From: Alphaproteobacteria bacterium
GTDB taxonomy: Bacteria > Pseudomonadota > Alphaproteobacteria > Micropepsales > Micropepsaceae
NCBI GenBank assembly: GCA_016124635.1
Contig: WGNJ01000013.1
Span: 248,001-312,000 of the forward strand
Length of the DNA: 64,000 nucleotides
Direction of reading: 5' to 3'
In this document: positions 33,402 through 41,431 of the stretch, piece after piece
How positions within the stretch are numbered: the stretch's first letter is position 1
Layout: every line of letters begins with the position of its first letter
Made by a program: the position numbers and the translations under genes
Notes under the pieces: model-generated
What the model was told of the DNA's origin: nothing
Seen by the model: the letters and a program-made list of their open reading frames with translations, nothing else
Database searches by the model: none

Positions 33402-34091
33402 ATGACGCAACGGCTTTTCGGATGGCTTGTGCTGATCGCGTTGGGATTGGCCACGCAGGTCGCGGGTGCCGAGCAGATCTACATCTACGACCGCCCGGGC
33501 TTCGTCGGCGAGGACTACGAGGCGACGTTCGACGTTCCGGACCTATCCGGCACGCGCATCGCGGGCAAATCGGCAAGCCTGCGCGCGCGCACCGGAATAT
33601 GGCTTGTCTGCACCGAGCCCAACTATCGCGGCAACTGTCTGTGGCTCTGGCACGCGCAGATTTCGAATCTGGATCCCTGGGGTTTTGCCGGCAATGTCCG
33701 CTCGCTCAAGCTCTACCGCACGCACGGCGAGCGCTTTCATTTTCCGACGCGATTGCATCTCTATGCGGCCGACTTCATGCGCCACTCGATCGTGATTGCG
33801 GAGAACGATTATGAGGGCGGCTACCGCACGATCACCGGCGACGTGCCCGATCTGAAAGCGGCCGGCATCGATTTTCCGGTCGGCGCGTTCATCGTCACCG
33901 GCCGCCCGTCGCCGCATGCATGGGCGCTGTGCACCGAGCCGAACTATCGCGGTCGCTGCATCACCTCGGTGCAGGGCAACGACGTGATGGCCGAGGTCTT
34001 CACCGATCGCATCGCCTCGATCCGCGCCCTACCTAACCTTCACGCGCCGTCAACCGACCCGCCGCCCTTCTTCCGCCACCGGCGCTGGTAG
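33402..34091 (+). CDS. Secreted beta/gamma-crystallin-like protein
   Basis: AGGAG six bases upstream of ATG starts a signal peptide (MTQRLFGWLVLIALGLATQVAGA). The mature protein has Greek-key-like segments with repeated W.(V/L)CTEPNYRG.C at about residues 67 and 185 and aromatic-rich strands in between, a pattern of beta/gamma-crystallin domains that may bind calcium. The two near-identical CTEPNYRG segments point to two related domains. Periplasmic or surface location is likely. Role unknown. Confidence 0.8.
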   Translation: MTQRLFGWLVLIALGLATQVAGAEQIYIYDRPGFVGEDYEATFDVPDLSGTRIAGKSASLRARTGIWLVCTEPNYRGNCLWLWHAQISNLDPWGFAGNVRSLKLYRTHGERFHFPTRLHLYAADFMRHSIVIAENDYEGGYRTITGDVPDLKAAGIDFPVGAFIVTGRPSPHAWALCTEPNYRGRCITSVQGNDVMAEVFTDRIASIRALPNLHAPSTDPPPFFRHRRW

Positions 34092-34135
34092 CTACTCGCG
34101 CTCGCACAGGCGACAACACAATTGGCGCCGGCTTT

Positions 34136-34219
34136 TCTTTCCTCCACCGCTTTAGCGGGGGAGGTGCCGAGCCCGCACTATGATTGCGATCTGAGTGAGC
34201 GCTCGCGGCGAGGCGGAGG
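34136..34219. repeat. Degenerate third copy of the palindromic intergenic repeat
   Basis: TTTCTTTCCTCCACCGC, then GCGGGGGAGGTGCCGAGCCC, then GAGTGAGCGCTCGCGGCGAG and GCGGAGG resembles the elements at 30676-30917 in order and spacing. It lies upstream of the HAD phosphatase gene. Confidence 0.6.
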
Positions 34220-34344
34220 CGTGCCAAAGCAAAGGAAAACAAGACGCGGCCCGCTGCACCAACGTTTCACGCGTTGGAGATTCCGTGGCCTGGCGCCTTT
34301 GCCCATGTCATGGACGCGTTCGTCTCCAGCCGGTATCTTCGCTG

Positions 34345-35010
34345 ATGACGTTCTCCGTTCTTCTAGACCTCGACGGGACGCTGGTCGACTCACGCCCCGG
34401 CATCTTGGCATGCTGCAAAGCGGCGCTGCGCGCTCTCGGGCACGAGCCGGACGAGACGTTTGATATCGACCGCTTCATCGGCCCGCCGCTCGAAGACACG
34501 ATGCAATTCTTGCTGCAGCCGTTCGAGGACGACAGAGTTGCCGAAGCCGTCGCCGCCTACCGCCGGCACTACGGTGAAACCGGCTATCTCGGAAGCGTGC
34601 CTTATCCGGGAATTCGCGAATCCCTGGAGGAGATGAAACGGGCAGGGTTGCAGCTCGTTCTCGCGACATCGAAAAGAGAAGCTTTCGCGACGCGCATTCT
34701 GGATCATGTGCAGATCGCGGCGTATTTCGACGGCGTCTACGGCTCGGTGCCCGGCGGCGAACGGGATCACAAACCAGAGTTGCTCGCCCACGTTTTGTCC
34801 GAACGGAATCTATCGCCGTCGCACGGTCTGATGGTCGGGGATCGCAGATACGACATCTCAGGTGCCCATGCGGTCGGCATGCGCGCGTTCGGCGTGCTCT
34901 GGGGCTACGGCACACGCGACGAACTTGAAACCGCAGGCGCGGATCACATCGTGGAGTCCGCCGCCGATCTCGCCCGCCTGGTCCTGGCCTCCGTCAGCGC
35001 GAGCAAATAA
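34345..35010 (+). CDS. HAD-superfamily hydrolase (phosphoglycolate phosphatase-like)
   Basis: ATG 34345 (MTFSVLLDLDGTLVDS) gives 221 aa with HAD motif I (DLDGTLVDS), motif II (LATSKREA), motif III Lys (HKPELL) and motif IV (VGDRRYDISGA), plus a helical cap between I and II. This is the Gph/PGP-like subfamily that hydrolyses small phosphate monoesters with Mg2+. No Shine-Dalgarno is visible upstream. Substrate unknown. Confidence 0.9.
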   Translation: MTFSVLLDLDGTLVDSRPGILACCKAALRALGHEPDETFDIDRFIGPPLEDTMQFLLQPFEDDRVAEAVAAYRRHYGETGYLGSVPYPGIRESLEEMKRAGLQLVLATSKREAFATRILDHVQIAAYFDGVYGSVPGGERDHKPELLAHVLSERNLSPSHGLMVGDRRYDISGAHAVGMRAFGVLWGYGTRDELETAGADHIVESAADLARLVLASVSASK

Positions 35011-35055
35011 GCGCCCCTGCGTGGCGCAACGCGCCGGATCAGCGCTCTTGCTTTT

Positions 35056-35091
35056 GTCGCGAAGATGCGACATATGTAGCGACATCGCGAC
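35056..35091. promoter_or_regulatory. Concentric dyad, probable BlaI-type operator
   Basis: GTCGCGA (35056-35062) and TCGCGAC (35085-35091) are perfect arms of a dyad whose centre coincides with ACATATGT (35070-35077). Half-sites match at about 14 of 18 positions. The core resembles the TACAnnTGTA-type sites of the BlaI/MecI/CopY family. It ends 29 bp before the blaI-like ATG, so autorepression is likely. Confidence 0.7.
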
Positions 35092-35120
35092 CGAGGCCGC
35101 ATTGAGGGAAGTCAGGCGCC

Positions 35121-35501
35121 ATGTCGAAACCGTCCGAATCCGAATTGAAGCTGATGCGCCATTTGTGGGCGGCCGGGCGCTTGAGCGCTCGCGAAATCCA
35201 TGAGGCGAGCCGCGGCGAGACCGGCTGGGCCTATTCGACGACGCGCAAGACTTTGGACCGCATGGTCGAAAAGGGCGTCGTGACGGTGGCGGCCGTCCAC
35301 GGTCTCAAGGTCTACGCGCCCGCCCGCACGAAGCTCGAGACATTGGCGCGCATGATCCGCGACTTTACCCGCAATGTGCTCGGCACCGACGCGCCGATGC
35401 CGGTCGCGGCGTTCGCGCAGTCGAAGCTGATCGCGCCTGGCGAAATCAAGCAGCTCGAGACCCTGATCAAGAAGCTCGACCGGGCGGAGAAGAAAGCGTG
35501 A
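35121..35501 (+). CDS. BlaI/MecI/CopY-family repressor
   Basis: The 126-aa protein has the penicillinase-repressor winged helix: SESELKLMRHLWAAGRLSAREIHEA, WAYSTTRKTLDRMVEKGVVTVA, with a C-terminal dimerisation region. Classical members are cleaved when the partner BlaR1/MecR1 protease senses a signal. The downstream gene overlaps the stop (GTGA) and encodes such a partner, so this is a coupled repressor-sensor operon controlled by the upstream dyad. Confidence 0.92.
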   Translation: MSKPSESELKLMRHLWAAGRLSAREIHEASRGETGWAYSTTRKTLDRMVEKGVVTVAAVHGLKVYAPARTKLETLARMIRDFTRNVLGTDAPMPVAAFAQSKLIAPGEIKQLETLIKKLDRAEKKA

Positions 35502-36874
35502 GCCCGGTCGATCTCGCAGATCTCGCCGTCATCGTGATCGTCGCGGTGCCGCTGGCGTTCAGTGCGGCGCTTTCCCTCGCGCTTCGCCTCGTCGCCAGCC
35601 GCGGCAACGCAAGTGCTGCCTTCAACGAACGCACCGAACAAGCTCTGCTTGCGACGATGATCGCGCCGGCGTTCGTCGGTGCGGCGCTGCTGGCGTTCGC
35701 TTGCGTGCCCGGCGCGCCCTCCGTGTTGCCCGAACTCGGTGCCTTCGTGCGCGAGACGACGGGCACGGCCGCGCTTGCCGCCGCACCGCCCGTAGAGGAA
35801 ACGGCGAGCTGGCTGCCTTACACCGGCGCCGTGCTTATGGCCGCGTGGGGCGCGCTCGTCGCGCTGCGCCTGATCCAGCTTCTGATCGCGAGCGTGCGTC
35901 TCGCTCGCACCGCCGCGCGCGCGGAGAACGCCGTTGCCGCATGGGGCGAAGGTGTGCACCTCACCGGCGAAAACGTGTCGGCCTTTGCAGTCGGCCGCCG
36001 CACGATTGTGCTGCCCAAGGCGTTGACCGCGGCCATGAGCGCGGACGACGTCGCCATGATCGTCGCGCACGAGCGCGAACATCTTCGCCGCGGCGATCCG
36101 ATCTACATCTTCGGGCTCTCGCTGATCGAAGTGTTGTTTCCCGCCGATCCGTTCGTGCGGGCGCAAGTCGCGCGCTGCCGGCTTGCCGCCGAACTTGCTT
36201 GCGACCGCGCGGTCACTCAGCGGGCGCCCCAGATGCGCAAGGCCTACGCGCACGCGCTCATCACGGCCTTGAAGCATACCGCCGGGAACGCATGGCACTG
36301 CGCCCCGGCGGTCTTCTCATCCAGGAACCAAGGAGATTACCGCATGAGAATTGCGCACATCATGTCGCCCGCCACGTCTCCGCGCAAGCGATGGTCGCTT
36401 GCCGCGCTCGGCCTCGCTGCCGCTGTCGCGCTGCCCACGATCGCACTGCAAGCGGCGACAGCCGCGAGCTTCACCGTCGCGGCGGCCTCGGCGTCCTTCA
36501 CAGTGGCGCCGATCGCCGGCCGCATGACCGCGAGCTATCACGAACAGATCATGGGCAAGACACATGACGGCGTCGACATCGCGGCTCCGGTGGGGACGCC
36601 GATCAAAGCGCCTGGCGCCGGCGTTGTCGTGCGCGCGGAGGCGGTGGGCCACTTTGGCAACCTGCTCGAAATCGATCACGGCGGCGGCATGGTCACGCGC
36701 TATGCGCATTTGCAGAAGTTCGAAGTCGCTGCCGGTGACCACGTCGAAGCCGGCCAACTCGTCGGCCGCGTCGGCAATACCGGCGTCAGCACGGGCCCGC
36801 ACGTCCACATCGAAGTCTACAAGGACGGCAAGCTCATCGACCCGACGACCGTTCTGAACCTGCCGGAGAAGTGA
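35498..36874 (+). CDS. BlaR1-like M56 metalloprotease fused to an M23 (LytM) peptidase domain
   Basis: Membrane helices occupy about residues 5-130. The M56 zinc motif HEREH is at 191-195, with a following Glu region (ELACDRAV). A hydrophobic helix near residues 300-325 exports the end, a complete M23 domain: His356 and Asp360 in THDGVD, and H435/H437 in HVHIE. M23 enzymes cut peptidoglycan cross-links. In place of the usual penicillin-binding sensor domain there is thus a LytM-like domain. It may sense or process peptidoglycan and relay the signal to BlaI. GTG start overlaps the blaI stop. Confidence 0.9.
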   Translation: MSPVDLADLAVIVIVAVPLAFSAALSLALRLVASRGNASAAFNERTEQALLATMIAPAFVGAALLAFACVPGAPSVLPELGAFVRETTGTAALAAAPPVEETASWLPYTGAVLMAAWGALVALRLIQLLIASVRLARTAARAENAVAAWGEGVHLTGENVSAFAVGRRTIVLPKALTAAMSADDVAMIVAHEREHLRRGDPIYIFGLSLIEVLFPADPFVRAQVARCRLAAELACDRAVTQRAPQMRKAYAHALITALKHTAGNAWHCAPAVFSSRNQGDYRMRIAHIMSPATSPRKRWSLAALGLAAAVALPTIALQAATAASFTVAAASASFTVAPIAGRMTASYHEQIMGKTHDGVDIAAPVGTPIKAPGAGVVVRAEAVGHFGNLLEIDHGGGMVTRYAHLQKFEVAAGDHVEAGQLVGRVGNTGVSTGPHVHIEVYKDGKLIDPTTVLNLPEK

Positions 36875-36881
36875 CGCGCGA

Positions 36882-36910
36882 CGTCTTTTGCCGTGAAGGC
36901 AAAAGCGACG
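36882..36910 (+). terminator. Hairpin after the BlaR1-like gene
   Basis: TTTTGCC and GGCAAAA pair around GTGAA, with an outer CGTC/GACG pairing and a 2-nt bulge. It lies 8 bp after the stop. There is no T-run after the stem, so efficiency is uncertain. Confidence 0.5.
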
Positions 36911-36922
36911 GAGTTCGCGGAC

Positions 36923-37056
36923 TTCCACATTATGGCGCCGGCGCGCGTCTGAGGCGCGCGCCGACATAGAGAAGTGAGCCGGCGATGATCGGTGCCGGTA
37001 ATATGGCGGTGAGGTCAAATAGAAATGCTTCCAATGGTGTCCCTTGCGGCGTCGGC
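36923..37056 (-). pseudogene. Duplicated 3' fragment of the membrane-protein gene at 40684-41256
   Basis: Minus-strand translation gives PTPQGTPLEAFLFDLTAILP and LLYVGARLRRAPAP, nearly identical to the last 40 residues of the product of the gene at 40684. The DNA match runs from about 36923 to 37056 against about 40676-40810 and includes a few bases after the stop. No start codon or upstream homology is present, so it is not a gene of its own. Confidence 0.85.
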
Positions 37057-37116
37057 AGCCGCAAGGTCTGCATTCGAAGGCAACTGCGACGACCGGGTTG
37101 ATCGGACGCCGTTCCT

Positions 37117-38232
37117 CTAGAGGGGACAACCGTCGGCGCCGTTCGCATCGGCCGATTGCTGAAGCTGCTTCAACGCCGCGCGATTGTCGACCAGGCGTTT
37201 GTGCCGCGCGCTGATGCTCTCGATCCCCTTCAGCGAGTCGATGCTGATCTGGTGCAGCTGGTCGACGCGGGCCATCGCTTCGTTCTCAGCCACGAACAGA
37301 TAGGCCAGCGAAAAGTTCACGTCCCATTGATTGACGATAAGCTTCGCGTGCGGCGAGTTGAGAGCCGCCTTCAATGTCGCCGCATAGGCTTTCAGCATGT
37401 TCTCGCGCGACGCGTCGTTGTCCCATGCGTTCACTGCATCGACCCGGTCGACGAGTGCATTGAATTCCTTCAGTGCCTTGAGCACCACGACGCTGCTCTT
37501 GTTTTCGCTGAGCCGCAGGCCGAACTTCCACCCGTGTGCCGTGAAGTAGCTGTTCCACCACAACAACTTGTCCAATTCTGCTTTCGAGAGGACTTTCTTG
37601 CCCATCGGCAGCGCCAGGTCGCTCACGGCCCGGTTCACATTGCGAATCTGTTTTTGGTCGAGCGCAATCTCCGCCTCGCGCCGGGCCATGATCCTCTTGA
37701 TCGAATAGTCGAGGAAGGCGTCGCGGAGCGTAACCCAGGCCTTCGACTGCATGTCGAGGCGCGCGCTCTCGGCGACGTCTTCCCACTCCTTCGCCGCCGC
37801 TTCGATGCCGCGTATGCGATCGCCTTCTGCCGCGAGCTTCGCGCGGGTGGCTGCAATTTGCGTGTCGAGCGTGGCGACGCGCATCGTCGCCTCGCTCCGC
37901 AAGAGGGAAAGGTCTGCTTTCAACGCCGCTTGATTGTCGCGGAGTAGCCCGAGATAGGCATCGGTGTTGGCGTTCACCGCGCGATCGACGCCGATGCACG
38001 TCGCGTGTTGCGGACTACCTTCGATGATTTGGCCGCCGCACTGGCTCTCGAAGGATGCGATCTGATTGGAGAGTGCGGTTCGCTCCGCCTCCGCCTGGCT
38101 GTAGCGCGCAGCCGCTCGCGGCAACGACGCCTCGAGCCGCTTCGGAATCGCGCAAGCATGCGGCAGCGTCGGCCGCGCCGCGGCAGGCAGTGCCACGCAC
38201 AGAATACCCAATGCGGCAGCCATCCTCCTCAT
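37117..38232 (-). CDS. Secreted coiled-coil protein, third gene of a coupled operon
   Basis: The signal peptide (MRRMAAALGILCVALPAAA) precedes a mostly helical protein of 371 aa. Heptad-like segments at about 85-150 (ALKADLSLLRSEATMRVATL onwards) indicate a coiled coil. Three Cys are seen near the N-terminus and one at the end. Its ATG overlaps the upstream stop (ATGA). I recognise no family. Context suggests the envelope. Confidence 0.82.
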   Translation of the reverse strand: MRRMAAALGILCVALPAAARPTLPHACAIPKRLEASLPRAAARYSQAEAERTALSNQIASFESQCGGQIIEGSPQHATCIGVDRAVNANTDAYLGLLRDNQAALKADLSLLRSEATMRVATLDTQIAATRAKLAAEGDRIRGIEAAAKEWEDVAESARLDMQSKAWVTLRDAFLDYSIKRIMARREAEIALDQKQIRNVNRAVSDLALPMGKKVLSKAELDKLLWWNSYFTAHGWKFGLRLSENKSSVVVLKALKEFNALVDRVDAVNAWDNDASRENMLKAYAATLKAALNSPHAKLIVNQWDVNFSLAYLFVAENEAMARVDQLHQISIDSLKGIESISARHKRLVDNRAALKQLQQSADANGADGCPL

Positions 38233-39506
38233 TTCGGATCCAGCCGCTGCGTCAGTAGGCCGAGTTTCAGCGCTAGTGACGACAACATGCCTGCCCGCGC
38301 TTCGGTAGTCTCGCGTCCGATCGCGCCAACCGCTGTGCCCAAATCGCCGAACACGGCATCATCGAAGGCAAGCTCCGTTCGTTCCGGCCCGACATCGACC
38401 CGCTTCTCGGTGACGACCGTGCGCCACGCCTTCAACGGCGCCAAGGCCGGCGGAGGGGCGGGCGATTTGCCCGGCTTCGCAAGATTGATGCGGCCCCTAT
38501 TAATCCAAGCTTCCATACTTACGCCGTCCGTCAAGTAGATGATCGATGCCGGCGAATGGGCGGGCCACGTCGTACAGCGGCCCGGCCAAAAGGCGTTCTT
38601 CTCCGCGAGCGCACGTTCGCGCTGTGACGCGTACGCGTTGGCGAGCGGCTTCACCAGCCGTTCGTGATCTGCGCCGGTCAACCACAGATTTACGGCAACC
38701 CAAAATTCGAGCGTGCGCGCAAACTGGGTGCGGTTGCCGGGGACAGCATGGTGCACCGTTGCGCCCACGCCGGCTTGCTCGTCATAGCAAGCCTGCGCCC
38801 TGTCGAGGCTTAACATGCTGCATATTCGGGGGGCTTCCGCGGCCAATTCCGTGCAGCCGACGCTGGCGATGTCCTTTGCTGCCGCGTCCGCTTCGCTGTC
38901 GATCGCGACAGTAAGCAGCTTGAAGGATTTTTCCGGCGCGCTTGCGGCCAAACCGCGCTTCGTGACGTGGTTCAGCGTCGCGACAGTCATGCCGCTTGGG
39001 TGGTGCCGCGCAAGATCGTCGAATCCAAAGCCAAGGTCGATGAAGCGGCCCGCCATTTCAGCGGCGCGCGAGGCGCGCGTTTGGTCGTTGCCGATGGCAT
39101 CGAGCTGTACGACCGCCTCTTTCGCCATCTTCTCCGCCGCGTCGCGATAGGTCGCGGCGATTCCGGCCACCTGATCCTTGACGCGCGAAGCGTTTGGCGC
39201 GTTCGGGAACGCCTCGAGATAGGCTGAAAGATAGATCGCGCCGACCAACGGCCGGCCCGCCTCGATATGTGTAGATCCGAGTGCGTAGAGCAGTGGAAAA
39301 GCATTGGGATCGGCCGCCAGTGCTTCCTCGAACGCGCCGATCGCAGCCGTCGTATCGCCTCGCTCCGCCGCCGCAAGGCCAGTGGCATAGGCTGCGGGGA
39401 GCGGCACCTCAGGACCTTCGTCCACCGCGGTTCCAAACCACACGAACGCACCGATCGCCGAAGCGCCGGCTGCGGCAATGGCCAGCAATGTCCAAGTGCG
39501 GTTCAT
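38229..39506 (-). CDS. TPR-containing envelope protein, second gene of a coupled operon
   Basis: The N-terminal hydrophobic helix (LLAIAAAGASAIGAFVWFG) is a signal anchor. TPR-like repeats follow (AAYATGLAAAERGDTTAAIGAFEEALAADPNAFPLLYALGS), then an unrecognised domain with several Cys. The ATG overlaps the upstream stop and its stop overlaps the next ATG, so the three genes form one unit. Function unknown; assembly or scaffolding role is inferred from the TPRs. Confidence 0.85.
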   Translation of the reverse strand: MNRTWTLLAIAAAGASAIGAFVWFGTAVDEGPEVPLPAAYATGLAAAERGDTTAAIGAFEEALAADPNAFPLLYALGSTHIEAGRPLVGAIYLSAYLEAFPNAPNASRVKDQVAGIAATYRDAAEKMAKEAVVQLDAIGNDQTRASRAAEMAGRFIDLGFGFDDLARHHPSGMTVATLNHVTKRGLAASAPEKSFKLLTVAIDSEADAAAKDIASVGCTELAAEAPRICSMLSLDRAQACYDEQAGVGATVHHAVPGNRTQFARTLEFWVAVNLWLTGADHERLVKPLANAYASQRERALAEKNAFWPGRCTTWPAHSPASIIYLTDGVSMEAWINRGRINLAKPGKSPAPPPALAPLKAWRTVVTEKRVDVGPERTELAFDDAVFGDLGTAVGAIGRETTEARAGMLSSLALKLGLLTQRLDPK

Positions 39507-40525
39507 TTGCCGGTTCCCTTCGTATCGGGTGCGTATCTGGAGGTGAAGGTGACATACTTGATTGTCTCGACGTGCCGCCTGGAGCGAACCAAAGTCTCTT
39601 CCTGAATTAGCACCGCTCGTTTCAGACTGTCCGTCTCCGCCGCGATCTGTTTCTTCAGAACCGCTTCTTGCCTTTCAAACGCCTCGATGCGGCCGCGTAT
39701 GGCGGCGGCCTCGCCGCCGGCGGGTCGCGGTTCGAACTTCACGGGGGCTGCGCCTCCCGGTGGAATGACGGTGATTCCGCTGCGGTCGTCGTCGAACGGA
39801 ATGCGCGCTTCGGCACTTGCGCCCTCGTCGGTGTCCGCCGCCACGCCAAGACTTCCAGCACGGCGCGCGATCGCGGCTTGCGCGCAAGCCAAACCCTCGC
39901 ATGGCGTCCAGGCGAGGCCGGAGAGTCCGTCCGCGAGATCGCCGAGCCCGGTCTGCGACTTCTGCTCGGCCGCGCGTTGCGCCACCGCGACGGCCTGTTG
40001 GTGGTTCAAACGCTCCGCTGCTGCCGCGCGTTCGGAAGCATTGCTCATGCTTTGCAGCGCGAGCCACCGGTTCGCATACTCGAGATTCTTCTGAATTGTT
40101 TTGTCGGACGGGTCCAGAGCCAACGCGTCGCGATACCTCGCCGCCGCATTGGCATAATCGCCCCCGTTCGAAAGCCGCACACCTTCGTTGTTCATCGCAG
40201 TCGCCGTACGTCTCCTGCGAACGCCCTCGACCTGCGCGATGATTGCCCGCGCTTCCGCGCTGTTGGGGTTCTCTTGGAGCGCGCGTTGCGCCCAACCGTA
40301 GGCCGAATCAAATGCGCCGTCGCGCATCGCGGTCTGCGCATTACCGAGATAGGCGCGATAAAGCTGTTGCGGATCTTGCCAAACCGGCTGGGTTTGCGTG
40401 GGCGGCGGCGGTATCACGCATCCGCTGACACAAACGCCTTGGACATCGGCCAGTCCCACGGACGATGACGCGAGCCAGACTGCAACACTGGCTGCGAGGA
40501 AACTGAAACGCACCAGAGCCTCCAT
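39503..40525 (-). CDS. Secreted TPR protein, first gene of a coupled operon
   Basis: The signal peptide ends near residue 27 (SSSVGLADV); a pair of Cys follows (GVCVSGC) and a Pro/Gln-rich linker. TPR repeats span about residues 50-170 (SAYGWAQRALQENPNSAEA and GDYANAAARYRDALALDPSD). A basic coiled-coil region is at the end. The following two genes overlap successively by four bases. Confidence 0.87.
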   Translation of the reverse strand: MEALVRFSFLAASVAVWLASSSVGLADVQGVCVSGCVIPPPPTQTQPVWQDPQQLYRAYLGNAQTAMRDGAFDSAYGWAQRALQENPNSAEARAIIAQVEGVRRRRTATAMNNEGVRLSNGGDYANAAARYRDALALDPSDKTIQKNLEYANRWLALQSMSNASERAAAAERLNHQQAVAVAQRAAEQKSQTGLGDLADGLSGLAWTPCEGLACAQAAIARRAGSLGVAADTDEGASAEARIPFDDDRSGITVIPPGGAAPVKFEPRPAGGEAAAIRGRIEAFERQEAVLKKQIAAETDSLKRAVLIQEETLVRSRRHVETIKYVTFTSRYAPDTKGTGK

Positions 40526-40683
40526 TCGGAATATCTTCCAAGCGCAAGGCTAGCACGCCTCGGGTTCGCGTCGAAAATGGCATGTAGGCTTTAGACTTTT
40601 GGGGTGGGGCGGCGAGCCGTCCCGTTTGGCTCGGGCGCGCTGTCGACGACCAGCCGTATCAGGACCGCGAGCTATCCACATTG

Positions 40684-41256
40684 TCATGGCGTCGGCGCGC
40701 GTCTGAGGCGCGCGCCGACATAAAGAAGTGAGCCGGCAATGATCGTTGCCGGCACTATGGCAGTGAGGCCCAGCAGAAATGCTTCCAACGGTGTCCCTTG
40801 CGGCGTCGGCTCTATCACGAGGGATGCCAGGAACGTCGTACCTAGAGTGCAGGCCCCGGCGTAGAGCGTGAACAACACGCCTGCCGCGGTGATGATGTAG
40901 GAGATGAAACGGAGCCGACCTTGCGCCGTTGCTGACGCGTGTCGTCGCGCATCGGCATAAATGAGCCCGGCGCCGAGCCAAGCGATACCGGCCGCGCGCT
41001 GCTTGCGCCACTCATGCCGGTTCGGCTGTCGCACCCACCAAATGCGCGCCAGAGTCGCAACGAGTGCTGCGGCGCACATAACGAATAGGATGCCGTCCGC
41101 GACGATGAAAGCGAGGGCCGAAAACCTTGAAGTCGCCATCGTCACTGCCAAAAGCATGCCGACAGCGGTCAGCGCAAGAGTCGCAAACAGCGTCGTGACG
41201 GCGATCCGTTCGCCGCGCGAGAGCGGTGTCCAGCCCTTCGTTTCTCGTTCGCTCAT
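40684..41256 (-). CDS. Four-helix membrane protein of unknown function
   Basis: ATG 41256 (MSERETKGWTPLSRGERIAV) gives 190 aa with four hydrophobic helices. The C-terminal half (RFISYIITAAGVLFTLYAGACT) resembles the small two-helix array proteins at 32-33 kb. Its last 40 codons are duplicated at 36923-37056. Function unknown. Confidence 0.78.
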   Translation of the reverse strand: MSERETKGWTPLSRGERIAVTTLFATLALTAVGMLLAVTMATSRFSALAFIVADGILFVMCAAALVATLARIWWVRQPNRHEWRKQRAAGIAWLGAGLIYADARRHASATAQGRLRFISYIITAAGVLFTLYAGACTLGTTFLASLVIEPTPQGTPLEAFLLGLTAIVPATIIAGSLLYVGARLRRAPTP

Positions 41257-41431
41257 ACCGCTACGTCGTACCCCGAAAAGTCGCGTCAACGAAGCCGCGA
41301 TGGCGAAACTGTCCGCGCCCAGGCGTTGGTTTTGCGCGGGATCGAAGACGCCGATCGTTACAGCAGGCTTTATTAATGCGCCGGATTGCGCTGTGATACG
41401 GGCAACGCGCTATCAGAGAAAAGACACCACC

